From assembly GCA_963849485.1 (NCBI GenBank), contig CAWKIF010000088.1, forward strand, positions 1-64,000: 64,000 bases of DNA, written 5' to 3'. Source of the stretch: CAVTWJ01 sp963849485. GTDB lineage: Bacteria > Oederibacteriota > Muellerivitia > Muellerivitales > Muellerivitaceae. Position numbers and translations under genes: made by a program. Below the pieces are notes generated by a model. The model was not told the origin of the DNA. It made no database searches and saw only the letters and a list, made by a program, of their open reading frames with translations. This document shows positions 18,455 to 27,199 of the stretch, in pieces; position 1 is the stretch's first letter, and each line of letters opens with the position of its first letter.

Positions 18455-19555
18455 ATGATTTGCAAGCAGTGGCGGATGCTTGGCCTTTGGATCCTCGTCC
18501 CAGGTTGGCTGGGCGCGCAAACGCCGATCCTGGATGAAACCCGGTCTTCAGCTTCCTCGACGGCCTCCCGCGCCTCTTCGAGTTTCAAAACTTTCAAAGA
18601 AGCCTATAAGGCGGGGAATCAAGCCTTCAAGGACCACCAGTGGTCCGCGGCGGCGGAAGATTATTCCCAGGCGGCCTCCCTAGCCCTTTCCGATAAGGCC
18701 AAAAGCCAGGCTCTTAATTCCAAGGGCTGGATTCTCATCAAACAAAAAAAATGGAAAGCCTCACAGGCGGTCCTGAACCAGGCGGTCCAGGCGGACGCCT
18801 CCAACAAGACCGCGGAAAAGAACCTGGGGATCGCCAGCTACCGGATTTACGAGTACGGGCTGGGCGGGGTCGAGGATCTCAAGATCGCCATCACTCATCT
18901 GGATGCGGGTGGGGATACGGACCTGCTAGAAATGGCCAAGGGGGACCAAGCCCGGGAGGAGACCTTCTCCCAAGTTACCCCTTCCCCCCTGCCGGATGAA
19001 AAGGGATTAAGCTTCAAGTCCCTGGTCGCCTTGGGCAACAAATACCAGGCGGAAGGGCAGTTTGACCTCGCCTTGAAGATTTTCAAAAAAGCGGGCCTGG
19101 AGGCCCGCTCCGCGGTGTCTAAGGGCAACGCGGCCAACCTGCAGGGACTGGTTTTGCTGGGGGCCCGCCGCCCCCATGAGTCCATCCCTTTTTTTGAGGA
19201 GGCCGTAAAGGATCAGCCCAACGAGAAGGTTTACTTGAACAACTTGGGTTACGGTTATTGGATGTTTTATGACTCGGGGAAGGGAAATGAGGAGACGCTT
19301 CAAAAAGCCGTGGAAGCTTTTTACAAGGCGAACGCGATTGACCCTTCTTTCCACAAGGATAACCTCCTGATGGCCCTGGGGGAGTTAAGGGAGATCGATC
19401 CGGACGCCGCCAAGCAATATTCAGCATCCACTGAAAAATCGGATGAAACGATGGGTGAGGAATCGAACCCCGAATCGGCCACCCCCTCTCCTTCCACCCC
19501 CGATGGCAAGGGTTTGAAGAGACCGGTTGAGGATGATGAGAAGGGCGCCAAGTAA
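18455..19555 (+). CDS. Secreted TPR-repeat protein
   Basis: 366 residues. Signal peptide MLGLWILVPGWLGAQ, then a Ser-rich stretch and several TPR-like helical pairs (AYKAGNQAFKDHQWSAAAED, KYQAEGQFDLALKIFKKAG, YLNNLGYGYWMFYDSGKGNE). The tail is rich in Ser, Pro, Asp and Glu. TGGAGG lies before ATG at 18455. Divergent from the LPG-synthase-type operon. Probably periplasmic or outer-membrane attached scaffold; partner unknown. Confidence 0.7.
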   Translation: MICKQWRMLGLWILVPGWLGAQTPILDETRSSASSTASRASSSFKTFKEAYKAGNQAFKDHQWSAAAEDYSQAASLALSDKAKSQALNSKGWILIKQKKWKASQAVLNQAVQADASNKTAEKNLGIASYRIYEYGLGGVEDLKIAITHLDAGGDTDLLEMAKGDQAREETFSQVTPSPLPDEKGLSFKSLVALGNKYQAEGQFDLALKIFKKAGLEARSAVSKGNAANLQGLVLLGARRPHESIPFFEEAVKDQPNEKVYLNNLGYGYWMFYDSGKGNEETLQKAVEAFYKANAIDPSFHKDNLLMALGELREIDPDAAKQYSASTEKSDETMGEESNPESATPSPSTPDGKGLKRPVEDDEKGAK

Positions 19556-19560
19556 TCTCC

Positions 19561-20196
19561 ATGCCCCTTCTAGAAAACTTAAATTCTTTACACGGACGGA
19601 TCCGGAAATGCTCCCTCTGTTTCCCGGAAGGGGGAAATTGTCCGGTTGCGGGCACGGGTGCGGCGAAAAAAGGGGGCCTTTTTTTGTTGGGGCAAGCCCC
19701 CGGCATCAAGGAGCCCGCCGCCCAAAAAAATTTCGCCTGGACCGCCGGCAAGAGGTTGTTCCAATGGTTTGCCACCATCGGTATGGCCGAGGGGAAGATC
19801 CGGAAGCACGCCTATATCACCGCGGTCACCAAGTGTTATCCCGGAAAAGATTCCCACGGCAAGGGGGACCGCAAACCCTCGCCACAGGAAGTGGAGCATT
19901 GCTCCCCCTATTTAAGGGAGGCCCTGGGCCTCCTGGCCCCCTCGGTGGTTATACCCATTGGAAGCATGGCCATTCAACAAGTTTTAGGCCCCCATGTATT
20001 TTCCGAGGTGATTGGAAAGGAGTTTAAAAGTAAACTTCCGGGCGGAGAGGCCCTTGTGATCCCCATTCCCCACCCTTCAGGCGCCAGTCCCTGGCCTTAC
20101 CTGCCCGGGAACCGTCAAAAGCTGGAAAAGGCCTTCCGGCTCATCCGGTCCAGGTTGCGTCAGAAGGACCTCTATGACCGTTTCACCGCGGATTGA
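19561..20196 (+). CDS. Uracil-DNA glycosylase, iron-sulfur type
   Basis: 211 residues of the Fe-S uracil-DNA glycosylase superfamily (family 4/5), which removes uracil from DNA in base-excision repair. Motif A is LGQAPGIKEP and motif B is PHPSGASPWPYL. Candidate cluster ligands are CSLC near residue 17, Cys in VTKCYPG and Cys in VEHCSPYL. GQAPG lacks the Glu of family 4 (GEAPG) and is closer to families 5/UdgX-like variants. Start at 19561, five bases after the TPR gene stop; no strong ribosome site. Confidence 0.82.
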   Translation: MPLLENLNSLHGRIRKCSLCFPEGGNCPVAGTGAAKKGGLFLLGQAPGIKEPAAQKNFAWTAGKRLFQWFATIGMAEGKIRKHAYITAVTKCYPGKDSHGKGDRKPSPQEVEHCSPYLREALGLLAPSVVIPIGSMAIQQVLGPHVFSEVIGKEFKSKLPGGEALVIPIPHPSGASPWPYLPGNRQKLEKAFRLIRSRLRQKDLYDRFTAD

Positions 20197-20207
20197 AGTT
20201 TCACGGG

Positions 20208-20237
20208 TTGTATCTTTTAAAAAGCATTGGATAAAAT
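20208..20237 (+). promoter_or_regulatory. Sigma-70-type promoter of pepA
   Basis: TTGTAT at 20208-20213 and TAAAAT at 20232-20237, spacer 18 bases. The transcript would have a ~57-base leader with AAGGAGAG before the ATG at 20301. The leader contains a short CCTCCCCCCAGGGAGGGG hairpin. Confidence 0.5.
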
Positions 20238-20300
20238 GACGTCCTTGCCCTCCCCCCAGGGAGGGGCTGAACCTGCCTTTCATCCCGAAGGAGAGTCTCC

Positions 20301-21770
20301 ATGCAATTCTCAACCGTTTGGCCCGCTTCAAAAGCGGAAATCAACCTGGTGTTATTCGCCTTCGAGAAAGAAAAGGGTTTTGTGAATGCCCTGGGGAAGG
20401 AATGGGAAAAGCTCCGGGAAATGTTGGAACAGGAAGGATTCAGCGGAAAAGAAGCTACCGCGACCCTGGCTTACCCTTTGGACCAAAGAAAAGGCACCCG
20501 AGTGATCGTTTTGGGGCTGGGGCCCCGCCCGGGGTGGGGGGGAGAATCCTTGCGGAGAGCGGGAGGACGCTTGGCCCGTAAAGCCCGTGAAACGAGGATG
20601 GCAGAGGTTTCCGTGGAGTGGCCCCGGGCTTTCACGGAGGAGCATTTATTCGCCTTCGCCGAGGGCCTCCTTTTGGGCTCCTACCAATTCACCCGTTACA
20701 AGACGCCCAGCAAAGACTCCTCGCCCGGGTTACAAAAAGTCCATTTTGGGGTAAAAAAAGACAAAAAAAAGAAAACCGATCAGTGGCTCGTCAAGGCCCG
20801 GGCCTATGGGGAAGGGGCCCTTTTGGCCCGGGACCTGATCAACGGGGCGCCGAGTGACGTGACTCCCCGGGTTCTGGTGGATACCGCCCGGAAGATCGCG
20901 AAGGGAAGCATCCGCCTCAAGGTCTTCGGCAAAAAAGAACTGATAAAGATGGGGGCGGGGGGGCTCTTGGGAGTCAACCGGGGAAGCGCCCAGGAACCCT
21001 ATATGATCCACCTGCATTACCAACCCGCTGGTAAAAGCAAAAAGTCCTTGGCGATCGTCGGCAAGGGGATCACTTTCGATTCGGGGGGACTTTCCTTGAA
21101 GCCGGCTTCCGGCATGGAAACGATGAAAATGGATATGTCGGGGGCAGCGGCCGTGCTGGGTGTTTTCAGTCAGTTGGGCCAAATCAAACCTGACGTGGAA
21201 GTTCACGGAATCATCCCCACCACGGAAAACATGCCGGGGGGAAGGGCCTATAAGCCGGGGGACGTATTAAAAGCCATGAATGGCAAGACGATGGAAGTGC
21301 TCAACACGGATGCCGAAGGCCGGCTGATCCTGTCGGACGCCCTGAGTTATGCCGATGATCTGAAAGTGGATGGGATGGTCGATTTGGCGACCTTAACAGG
21401 GGCCTGCGTGGTCGCCCTGGGGTCCCTTATGGCCGGGGCTTTATCGAATGATCCAGCCCTGTTGGGCCGGATTAAGGCAGCGACCGAAGCGGAAGGCGAA
21501 CCCATCTGGGAATTGCCACTTTTCAAGGAATATAGGGAGGATATCAAGAGCAAGGTGGCGGATATTAAGAATATCGGAAGTCGGCCGGGAAGCCGGTACC
21601 ATCACCGCGGCCCTCTTTTTTCAGGAATTCGTCGGGAACCGCCCTGGGTCCATTTAGATATCGCCGGACCGGCATACTTGGAAAGGGAATATCCTTCCAT
21701 ACCCTACCTTACTTATGGAGGTACCGGTTTAATGGTCCGAAGTTTGCTCCATTTCCTCGAAAACGAGTAG
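20301..21770 (+). CDS. pepA: Leucyl aminopeptidase (M17)
   Basis: Cytosolic leucyl aminopeptidase, 489 residues, two-metal M17 peptidase. The catalytic core is present: VGKGITFDSGGLSLKP (Lys and Asp ligands), MKMDMSGAAAVLG, MPGGRAYKPGDV and EVLNTDAEGRLILSDAL. Near 21573-21645 about 20 residues are out of frame: the +1 frame there reads GREAGTITAALFFQEFVGN, the true family sequence, so two compensating indels are present and the printed residues are wrong. The frame is regained at PWVHLDIAGPAY. ATG at 20301 follows AAGGAGAG. Confidence 0.93.
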   Translation: MQFSTVWPASKAEINLVLFAFEKEKGFVNALGKEWEKLREMLEQEGFSGKEATATLAYPLDQRKGTRVIVLGLGPRPGWGGESLRRAGGRLARKARETRMAEVSVEWPRAFTEEHLFAFAEGLLLGSYQFTRYKTPSKDSSPGLQKVHFGVKKDKKKKTDQWLVKARAYGEGALLARDLINGAPSDVTPRVLVDTARKIAKGSIRLKVFGKKELIKMGAGGLLGVNRGSAQEPYMIHLHYQPAGKSKKSLAIVGKGITFDSGGLSLKPASGMETMKMDMSGAAAVLGVFSQLGQIKPDVEVHGIIPTTENMPGGRAYKPGDVLKAMNGKTMEVLNTDAEGRLILSDALSYADDLKVDGMVDLATLTGACVVALGSLMAGALSNDPALLGRIKAATEAEGEPIWELPLFKEYREDIKSKVADIKNIGSRPGSRYHHRGPLFSGIRREPPWVHLDIAGPAYLEREYPSIPYLTYGGTGLMVRSLLHFLENE

Positions 21771-21901
21771 ATTTCAGGCGTCATGACGGATGGGATGGAT
21801 TCCGGCTGCTTTAGCCTGATCCATTGCAAGAACCTTGTTTGAACGGGTCCCCGCGAGTCCAAGACCAGTGTCGGAATTTTATGTTTTTTTGGGCTTTTTA
21901 T

Positions 21902-21928
21902 TGAAACCGTAAGGTCTTTTTAAACGTC
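21902..21928 (+). promoter_or_regulatory. ECF-sigma-like promoter upstream of the sigma factor gene
   Basis: TGAAAC at 21902-21907, a 17-base spacer, and CGTC at 21925-21928, 26 bases before the sigma-factor ATG. This resembles promoters read by RpoE/SigW-type ECF sigma factors (GAAC/TGAAAC and CGTC/CGTA), suggesting autoregulation. No good sigma-70 -10 box fits here. Confidence 0.45.
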
Positions 21929-21954
21929 CTAAGAATAGGTAAGCCAGGTGGAAC

Positions 21955-22504
21955 ATGACCGAATTAGAGGCGATTGATCGGTGCCGGGCGGGAGATATCG
22001 CCGGGCTTCATGTTTTATACGAATTACACCGGAAGAAGGTTTACAACCTTTCTTGGAGAATGCTGGGGAAGCCCGCATGACGCGGAAGACGCCCTGCAGG
22101 AAGTCTACATAAAGGTTTTTGACCGGGTTAAGAATTACCGGGGAGATTCGGCGTTCAGTACTTGGCTTTATCGCATGACCGCCAATCATTGCCTTGATAT
22201 TTTAAGACGGCGGAAGATACTCTCCTTTTTGGGATTTGAGAAGGTCCCGGAGGTGGAGGATAAAAAACAAAGCGGCGCTGAAATGGACCTGGGGTTGAGC
22301 CCGGTCATCGAGGCCGCCCTTCAAAAGCTCCCTGAAAAACAAAGGGCTTGCCTTTTGATGAGGGAAATGGAAGAATTAAGTTACGAGGATATCGCCCAAG
22401 CACTGGGCTTATCCCTGGGTTCGGTCAAATCAAATATCTTCCGGGCGAAGGGTTTTTTGAAATCCGCCCTGGAAAAAGCAGGAGTATCCTCCGGGGACCT
22501 CTAA
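21955..22504 (+). pseudogene. ECF RNA polymerase sigma factor, one frameshift
   Basis: Extracytoplasmic-function sigma factor. ATG at 21955 gives MTELEAIDRCRAGDIAGLHV then VYNLSWRMLG (region 2). One extra G in GGGG at 22065-22068 breaks the frame; removing it gives GSPHDAEDALQEVYIKVFDR and continues through region 2 (AFSTWLYRMTANHCLDILRR) to region 4 (LPEKQRACLLMREMEELSYE, then GLSLGSVKSNIFRAKGFL). Restored length 182 residues, normal for RpoE/SigW type. Followed by a membrane protein likely to be its anti-sigma factor and a Spy-like protein, so envelope stress is the likely signal. Confidence 0.87.
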
Positions 22505-22531
22505 GGCGGCCGGGGAAAAGCGAGGCGGGCC

Positions 22532-22975
22532 ATGAAGAACGAATGGAAAGAACAAGATTTGGATAAGGTCTTAAAGACGCTCAAGAACGGCGTCCAGGAT
22601 CCCTATGCCTGCGACCGGGTTTGGACCCGGATCGAGAGCCGTTTATCGGAAAGGGCTGAGAATCGGTGGGGCCATCAGGTCTGGCGGCCTTTGGGGCATC
22701 CCATCCGCTGGGTTTTGGCGGCCAGTTTCCTTTTCGTCGCCTTCGGCGGGGTTTTTTACCAGCATCAACTGGGTGACCAGGCGGATTTGAACGCCTATCT
22801 TTTAAACATCTCCAATCCCACGGACAATATCACCAAGGACCCGGGTTACGTGAAGGTCTCTTCCGTGCTTTCGGAGGTGCCCAGCCATGAAGCCTCCGGC
22901 ATCCTGATTGGGGATGAGGATCATCCGGGGCCCCCTCGAACGGGGCGGACTTGCTTCTGTAAAGTTGTCGAATAG
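22532..22975 (+). CDS. Putative membrane anti-sigma factor
   Basis: 147 residues with a cytoplasmic N-terminal ~60 residues, one membrane helix (IRWVLAASFLFVAFGGVFY) and a periplasmic tail. No zinc-binding HxxxCxxC is seen, so it is not a classic ZAS domain. Its place directly after the ECF sigma gene and its topology suggest the partner anti-sigma factor. The last residues (PGPPRTGRTCFCKVVE) look unlike the rest, so the 3' end could carry an undetected frameshift. Confidence 0.55.
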   Translation: MKNEWKEQDLDKVLKTLKNGVQDPYACDRVWTRIESRLSERAENRWGHQVWRPLGHPIRWVLAASFLFVAFGGVFYQHQLGDQADLNAYLLNISNPTDNITKDPGYVKVSSVLSEVPSHEASGILIGDEDHPGPPRTGRTCFCKVVE

Positions 22976-22997
22976 CGGTGAATTAAGGGGATCAAAA

Positions 22998-23471
22998 ATG
23001 AAAAATTTTCTTTTGGCTCTTTTTATCGTCCTAGGTGTGGCGGGGGTCGGTCCGGCTTGGGCGGTTTCGGGGAATAACCCTTCCCCACAGGATAACAAGT
23101 CCAAGGCGGCCGAAGCCGAACTGAGCCAGCTTCCGCGGATTCAAATCCTCAAAAAGCTTCAACTCAACAACCAGCAGATGGACCAGCTTTACACGCTCCG
23201 CGCCCATTACCGCAAAACTGATGCCGAACTCAAAGGAAAACTACAGGTCACGCAGGTAGATCTGGAAAATGAGCTCGAAAAACCGCAGCCCGACCCCTTG
23301 AAGGTGGATCAAATCACCGGGGAAATCGGCGTGCTTTATGGCCAACGAATCGCCTTGAAGGCGAAATCAAATATCGAATTGGAACATAACATTCTCACTC
23401 CGGACCAAGTGGAAAAATTAAAAGAGCTCAAGTCGACGATCACTGAGTCACCGGCCCCTCCCAAAAACTAA
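22998..23471 (+). CDS. Spy/CpxP-like periplasmic protein
   Basis: 157 residues. Signal peptide MKNFLLALFIVLGVAGVGPA with cleavage near AWA. The mature part is all helical with charged residues and contains LNNQQMDQLYTLRAHYRKTD and the repeated LTPDQVEKLKELK motif, similar to the LTxxQ motif of Spy/CpxP and heavy-metal-sensor proteins. AAGGGG precedes ATG at 22998. Encoded right after the sigma/anti-sigma pair, it is likely an envelope-stress chaperone or sensor output. Confidence 0.72.
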   Translation: MKNFLLALFIVLGVAGVGPAWAVSGNNPSPQDNKSKAAEAELSQLPRIQILKKLQLNNQQMDQLYTLRAHYRKTDAELKGKLQVTQVDLENELEKPQPDPLKVDQITGEIGVLYGQRIALKAKSNIELEHNILTPDQVEKLKELKSTITESPAPPKN

Positions 23472-23575
23472 ATTGTAGGGTTACACTTTGGGTAAATCCT
23501 CGGGAAGTGTTGATTTTATTTTTAATAATGGTTCGGCAGGACTCCTTCCGCTCTGGATGTTTCATTCGTTTAACT

Positions 23576-23603
23576 TTGACAATTGATCGGTTAGAAGTAA
23601 AAT
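23576..23603 (+). promoter_or_regulatory. Sigma-70-type promoter, apparently leaderless
   Basis: TTGACA at 23576-23581 and TAAAAT at 23598-23603 with a 16-base spacer. The ATG at 23611 is only seven bases after the -10 box, and no ribosome-binding sequence lies between. Confidence 0.6.
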
Positions 23604-23610
23604 TTATTAC

Positions 23611-24174
23611 ATGAGCTTACTCATTCTCAACATCGCCTCCCCATTTTTAAATTACTTGAAAAGGCTCGTGAGTGGAATTGAGTTCAAAAGATTCAAGGAC
23701 GCCGTCCGCCGCAACCCCAATGATCATCTCCTGAGGGTCCGATTCGCCAAGTTCTGCCTGAACCAATATTTCACCCACAAGGGAAACGCCAAACAGCACG
23801 AGACCGAAGCGGTCAATCAATTCGAGAGCATCAACCATTCGGAAGTGGTGGATTTGGAAGTTTATTATTTAATGGGGAAATACTACCAGGGACAGGATAA
23901 CGCCAAGGCTATCTCGATCTACCGCAAAGGCATCACCCGTTACAACGAGTTCTCCGCCAAAAACCTGGATTTCCGGCATGAATTCGTGGAACTGGCCTTT
24001 TCCATCGCTTTGAATCTTCTGCACCTTGAAAACAACGAAGCCGACCCCGAGCTGGAAAAGTTTTTCAGGATCATCCGCCGTACCTATCTCAAGCGGTTCT
24101 TTGAAGAACGGATCGGGTTCGGGCCTGAAATTCTCGGAAGCGCCCACGGCGACGTTCGTCCCATCGCCAACTAG
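23611..24174 (+). CDS. Helical-repeat (TPR-like) protein of unknown function
   Basis: 187 residues, no signal peptide. The N-terminal hydrophobic helix (SLLILNIASPFLNYLKRLV) may associate with the membrane. The rest is helical, with TPR-like segments such as VYYLMGKYYQGQDNAKAISI followed by YRKGITRYN. Function unknown. The gene stands alone, downstream of a clear promoter that leaves almost no leader. It converges on the PuuD-like gene. Confidence 0.65.
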   Translation: MSLLILNIASPFLNYLKRLVSGIEFKRFKDAVRRNPNDHLLRVRFAKFCLNQYFTHKGNAKQHETEAVNQFESINHSEVVDLEVYYLMGKYYQGQDNAKAISIYRKGITRYNEFSAKNLDFRHEFVELAFSIALNLLHLENNEADPELEKFFRIIRRTYLKRFFEERIGFGPEILGSAHGDVRPIAN

Positions 24175-24277
24175 ACCTCCGCGTTCATTCCTCAACTTAT
24201 TTCCCCGCCCATTGAAGTTTTTGCCTCCCGTTTTTTCCTACTAACTTGAGCTTTTAAAAGCCGCCGGGGAAGGATTC

Positions 24278-24874
24278 TCAACAGACAGGTTTAATCTTTT
24301 CCGCCCAATGGATCAGTGCCCACGCGAGGGAAAAGCCCAGGGCCAAAACGGTCAAATAAAAAACCGGGTTAAAGATGGGGAAATGCGGACCCGCCAACAT
24401 GCAAAAGACCAGGGGAATGGATAAAAAGGCGTTCAAGCGGGAGGCCTTGACGGCTCGCGGCCCCAAAAAGGGCGGAACGGGGGTCCCGTTTTTCACCCCC
24501 GCGATGATCTTGCGCTGGCAAGGCCAAATGATAAACCACACGTTAAACCACATCAGTGCCCCGAAAGTCATGCCGGTCAAGATCCAATACCCCGGAGGGC
24601 TGTTGAGATCCCGGATATGGCCTGGTTTTAAATAAACCAAGTAGAGAAGCGCCAACCCCAGAAGAAAGGTGGCCATCGCCGCCCAACGGAAAAAAAAGAG
24701 GGCCCGGGGCATGAGTTCCGGCAGGACCTTTTGGCGGGTTTCCGGTGTCAGGGTACGGTTAAAGGGGCCGTTGACCAAGTTGAAAAAATACAACAAGCCC
24801 ACCCAGATTATGCTTGAGACCACATGGAGCCAGCGGATGATTATTTCAACAAGATAGGCGATTCCAATATCCAT
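24278..24874 (-). CDS. PuuD/DUF989-like membrane protein
   Basis: 198 residues with about five membrane helices. It resembles the N-terminal membrane domain of urate hydroxylase PuuD and CopD-like proteins. Conserved positions include IRWLHVVSSIIWVGLLYFFN (His and Trp possible haem or metal contacts), WILTGMTFGALMWFNVWFII and IWPCQRKII. The C-terminal cytochrome c domain of PuuD is absent. ATG at 24874 follows GGAGGG. Possible redox or haem membrane protein; urate as substrate is not supported by context. Confidence 0.65.
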   Translation of the reverse strand: MDIGIAYLVEIIIRWLHVVSSIIWVGLLYFFNLVNGPFNRTLTPETRQKVLPELMPRALFFFRWAAMATFLLGLALLYLVYLKPGHIRDLNSPPGYWILTGMTFGALMWFNVWFIIWPCQRKIIAGVKNGTPVPPFLGPRAVKASRLNAFLSIPLVFCMLAGPHFPIFNPVFYLTVLALGFSLAWALIHWAEKIKPVC

Positions 24875-25107
24875 TGATCCCTCCAGGGATTCCTGGGTTC
24901 ATACTTGTTTCTTACGGTAGGGGCGAATGGGATTCCTGTCAAGAATAGGCCGGAATAGGGTCTATTTTCGTTTTGATTCCTTGGGGGCTTTTGTGCATGA
25001 TGAAGGTCAGCGGGGCGGAAACGGCGCCGGCTTTTCGTGACCCGGGCATTCCCGGGGCGAGCCTTTGGCAAGGACGAATCAACGAAGTCGATTGGGAATG
25101 GGTCTGC

Positions 25108-25989
25108 ATGAACGAGTGCGAACAACTTCACCCCCACTTGCGGGGATATCTTGACGATAAGTTAACCGCCCGGGACCGCCGGATGGTGGCCCGTCACCTG
25201 AACCTTTGCGCCAACGCCCGAAAGGAACTGGATCGTTTGCGCCAGGGGGTCAAGTTGCCCGCGGTTCTCGATCGGCCCATCGATGTTCCTTGGGACCAAA
25301 AAATCCTCAATTGGATCTTTCGACCCAAGCCCAAAGAACCTAAAGAGGCGCCGCCCACCCCGTCCCCCAAAACAATCAAGCGGCATGGGGAAACCCCCGC
25401 CGCTCCTCCCCCGATCCAGGCAGAAAAATCCCCAATCCCCTCGGCGAAGAAGCCGAGCCTTTACCGAAGCCCCTTGCTTTGGTTAGCCGTTCTTTTCTTA
25501 GCTCTTTTCCTTTTGACCCATCTGGTGCAAAACGCGGGGCAATACCGGACGATCCGGAATGTCCAGCGATGGATGGCCCGCCATGGGGTGCCCTTGTTCG
25601 GGGCTCGTTCCACCTTGGATTTGGTATTGGATGTGACCGGGCCCCATTGGGATGGCGACGCGGGGCCCGTGGCATTTGAGTACGGGGACATCATCCGAGA
25701 CCAGGAGCGTTTCCAGGTTTATTGGTCGCTCCTGGAACCCGATCAGCCCCTCCCCCCGGTGGATTTCACCAAAAGCATCCTGGTTCTTCGCTTTCTCGGC
25801 CAGAAATCCGGACCGGGATACGCTGTCAGGTTCAAACGGCTGGAGGAGTATTCCGATAAGACGGTCGTCTATTACGAGGAATCGGGACCTTTGGCAGGGG
25901 CCGCCCTGACCGGTGACACCCGGGCCTGGACGCTTCAACAGATCCCAAAGCCGCCTCAAGAACCCCTGACCCAACAAAAGATCCAGTAA
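25108..25989 (+). CDS. Anti-sigma-like membrane protein with degenerate zinc finger
   Basis: The start MNECEQLHPHLRGYLDDKLT at 25108 matches a zf-HC2 anti-sigma domain (alternative ATG at 24997 adds an unlikely leader). The helix HLNLCANARKELDRL has His and one Cys, but the second Cys of HxxxCxxC is Ala. A Pro-rich linker leads to a membrane helix (LLWLAVLFLALFLLTHLV near residue 130) and a ~150-residue external domain with FTKSILVLRFLGQKSGPGYA, resembling protease-inhibitor-like (PrcB) folds. No sigma gene is adjacent. A zinc-independent regulator or relic is inferred. Confidence 0.6.
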   Translation: MNECEQLHPHLRGYLDDKLTARDRRMVARHLNLCANARKELDRLRQGVKLPAVLDRPIDVPWDQKILNWIFRPKPKEPKEAPPTPSPKTIKRHGETPAAPPPIQAEKSPIPSAKKPSLYRSPLLWLAVLFLALFLLTHLVQNAGQYRTIRNVQRWMARHGVPLFGARSTLDLVLDVTGPHWDGDAGPVAFEYGDIIRDQERFQVYWSLLEPDQPLPPVDFTKSILVLRFLGQKSGPGYAVRFKRLEEYSDKTVVYYEESGPLAGAALTGDTRAWTLQQIPKPPQEPLTQQKIQ

Positions 25990-26087
25990 GGCGGGGGGAA
26001 GCGCAGTCGGGTCACCCGGATCGTTCCAGCCAGCCTTGGACGTAAATGACCTTCCCAACCCATTAGACAGAAATTTAGGAGAAGCGT

Positions 26088-27182
26088 TTGAAAATCGGAA
26101 TCGTAGGCCTGCCCAACGTCGGCAAATCCACCCTCTTTAACGCCATCACCAAGTCGAAAGCCCCTGCGGAAAATTATCCCTTCTGCACCATCGAGCCCAA
26201 TGTGGGGGTCGTGGCGGTGCCGGACGAACGGATTGACCGGCTCGCGGAAATGGAAAAAAGTGGAAAGCGGGTCCCGGCAATCGTGGAGTTCGTGGACATC
26301 GCCGGTCTGGTCAAGGGCGCGGCCCAGGGGGAAGGCCTGGGGAACAAATTCCTTTCCCATATCCGCGAGGTGGACGCGATTGCCATGGTGGTGCGTTGTT
26401 TTGAGGACGCCAATGTCACCCATGTGGAGGGTTCGATCGACCCCACCCGGGATGTGGAAATAATCCTCACCGAACTTTGCCTCTCGGACCTGGAAACGGT
26501 TGACAAGAGGCTGTTGAAAACGGATAAAGGCAAAAGGGCCGGGGACAAGGACGCCCTCGCCGAATGGGAGATCTTCCATTCTGTGAAAAAGGTCCTGGAA
26601 GAGGGGAAACCGGCGGTTTCCCTTCAGGCTTCACCCGAGGAAGAAAAAAAGTTGAGGGAGCTGAGCCTCCTAACCCGGAAACCTTTCCTTTATATCGCCA
26701 ACGTCTCCGAGGGGGACCTGGCGGATGTCTCCCGGAACCCGGCTTACGGGACCCTGCAAAAATACGCCGCGGGCCACCAATCCGCCTGCCTGCCCATCTC
26801 TGCCAAGATCGAATCCGAAGTCGCCGAACTTCCCGAGGAAGAAGCGGCCCAATTCCTCTCGGATTTGGGGATCAAGGAAAAGGGCTTGCACGCCATCATC
26901 CGAAAATCCTATGAAACCTTGGGTTTGATCTCCTTTTTCACGGCCGGGCCCATGGAATCCAAGGCTTGGACCATCACGAAGGGAACCCTGGCCCCCCAGG
27001 CGGCCGGGAAGATCCATTCGGATATCGAGAGGGGCTTCATCAAGGCGGAGGTTTACTCTTATGAGGATTTAATTTCCGCAGGGTCGGCCGCGAAAGCCCG
27101 GGAGGCGGGGAAACTCCGCACCGAGGGTAAGGAATATGTGATGCGGGACGGCGATGTGGTGCATTTCCGTTTCAACGTTTGA
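26088..27182 (+). CDS. ychF: Redox-regulated ATPase / GTPase YchF
   Basis: Universally conserved OBG-family P-loop protein that prefers ATP, binds ribosomes and takes part in stress responses. 364 residues. G1 is GLPNVGKSTLFNAIT, G3 is DIAGLVKGAAQGEGLGNKFL, G4 is the atypical YIANVSE. C-terminal TGS-like region AWTITKGTLAPQAAGKIHSD and MRDGDVVHFRF. TTG start at 26088 is preceded by AGGAG. Full length. The downstream secreted pair begins 17 bases after its stop. Confidence 0.96.
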   Translation: MKIGIVGLPNVGKSTLFNAITKSKAPAENYPFCTIEPNVGVVAVPDERIDRLAEMEKSGKRVPAIVEFVDIAGLVKGAAQGEGLGNKFLSHIREVDAIAMVVRCFEDANVTHVEGSIDPTRDVEIILTELCLSDLETVDKRLLKTDKGKRAGDKDALAEWEIFHSVKKVLEEGKPAVSLQASPEEEKKLRELSLLTRKPFLYIANVSEGDLADVSRNPAYGTLQKYAAGHQSACLPISAKIESEVAELPEEEAAQFLSDLGIKEKGLHAIIRKSYETLGLISFFTAGPMESKAWTITKGTLAPQAAGKIHSDIERGFIKAEVYSYEDLISAGSAAKAREAGKLRTEGKEYVMRDGDVVHFRFNV

Positions 27183-27199
27183 GATCAGAAGGAGAAAAG

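Noticed and set aside
18275..18520. Extended N-terminus of the LPG-synthase-type protein
   Set aside because: It runs across the divergent promoter region and into the opposite gene; the start at 18274 fits the membrane topology.
20352..25700. Long minus-strand frames opposite pepA and the anti-sigma-like gene
   Set aside because: They are antisense shadows without family motifs; the plus-strand proteins have catalytic or structural signatures.
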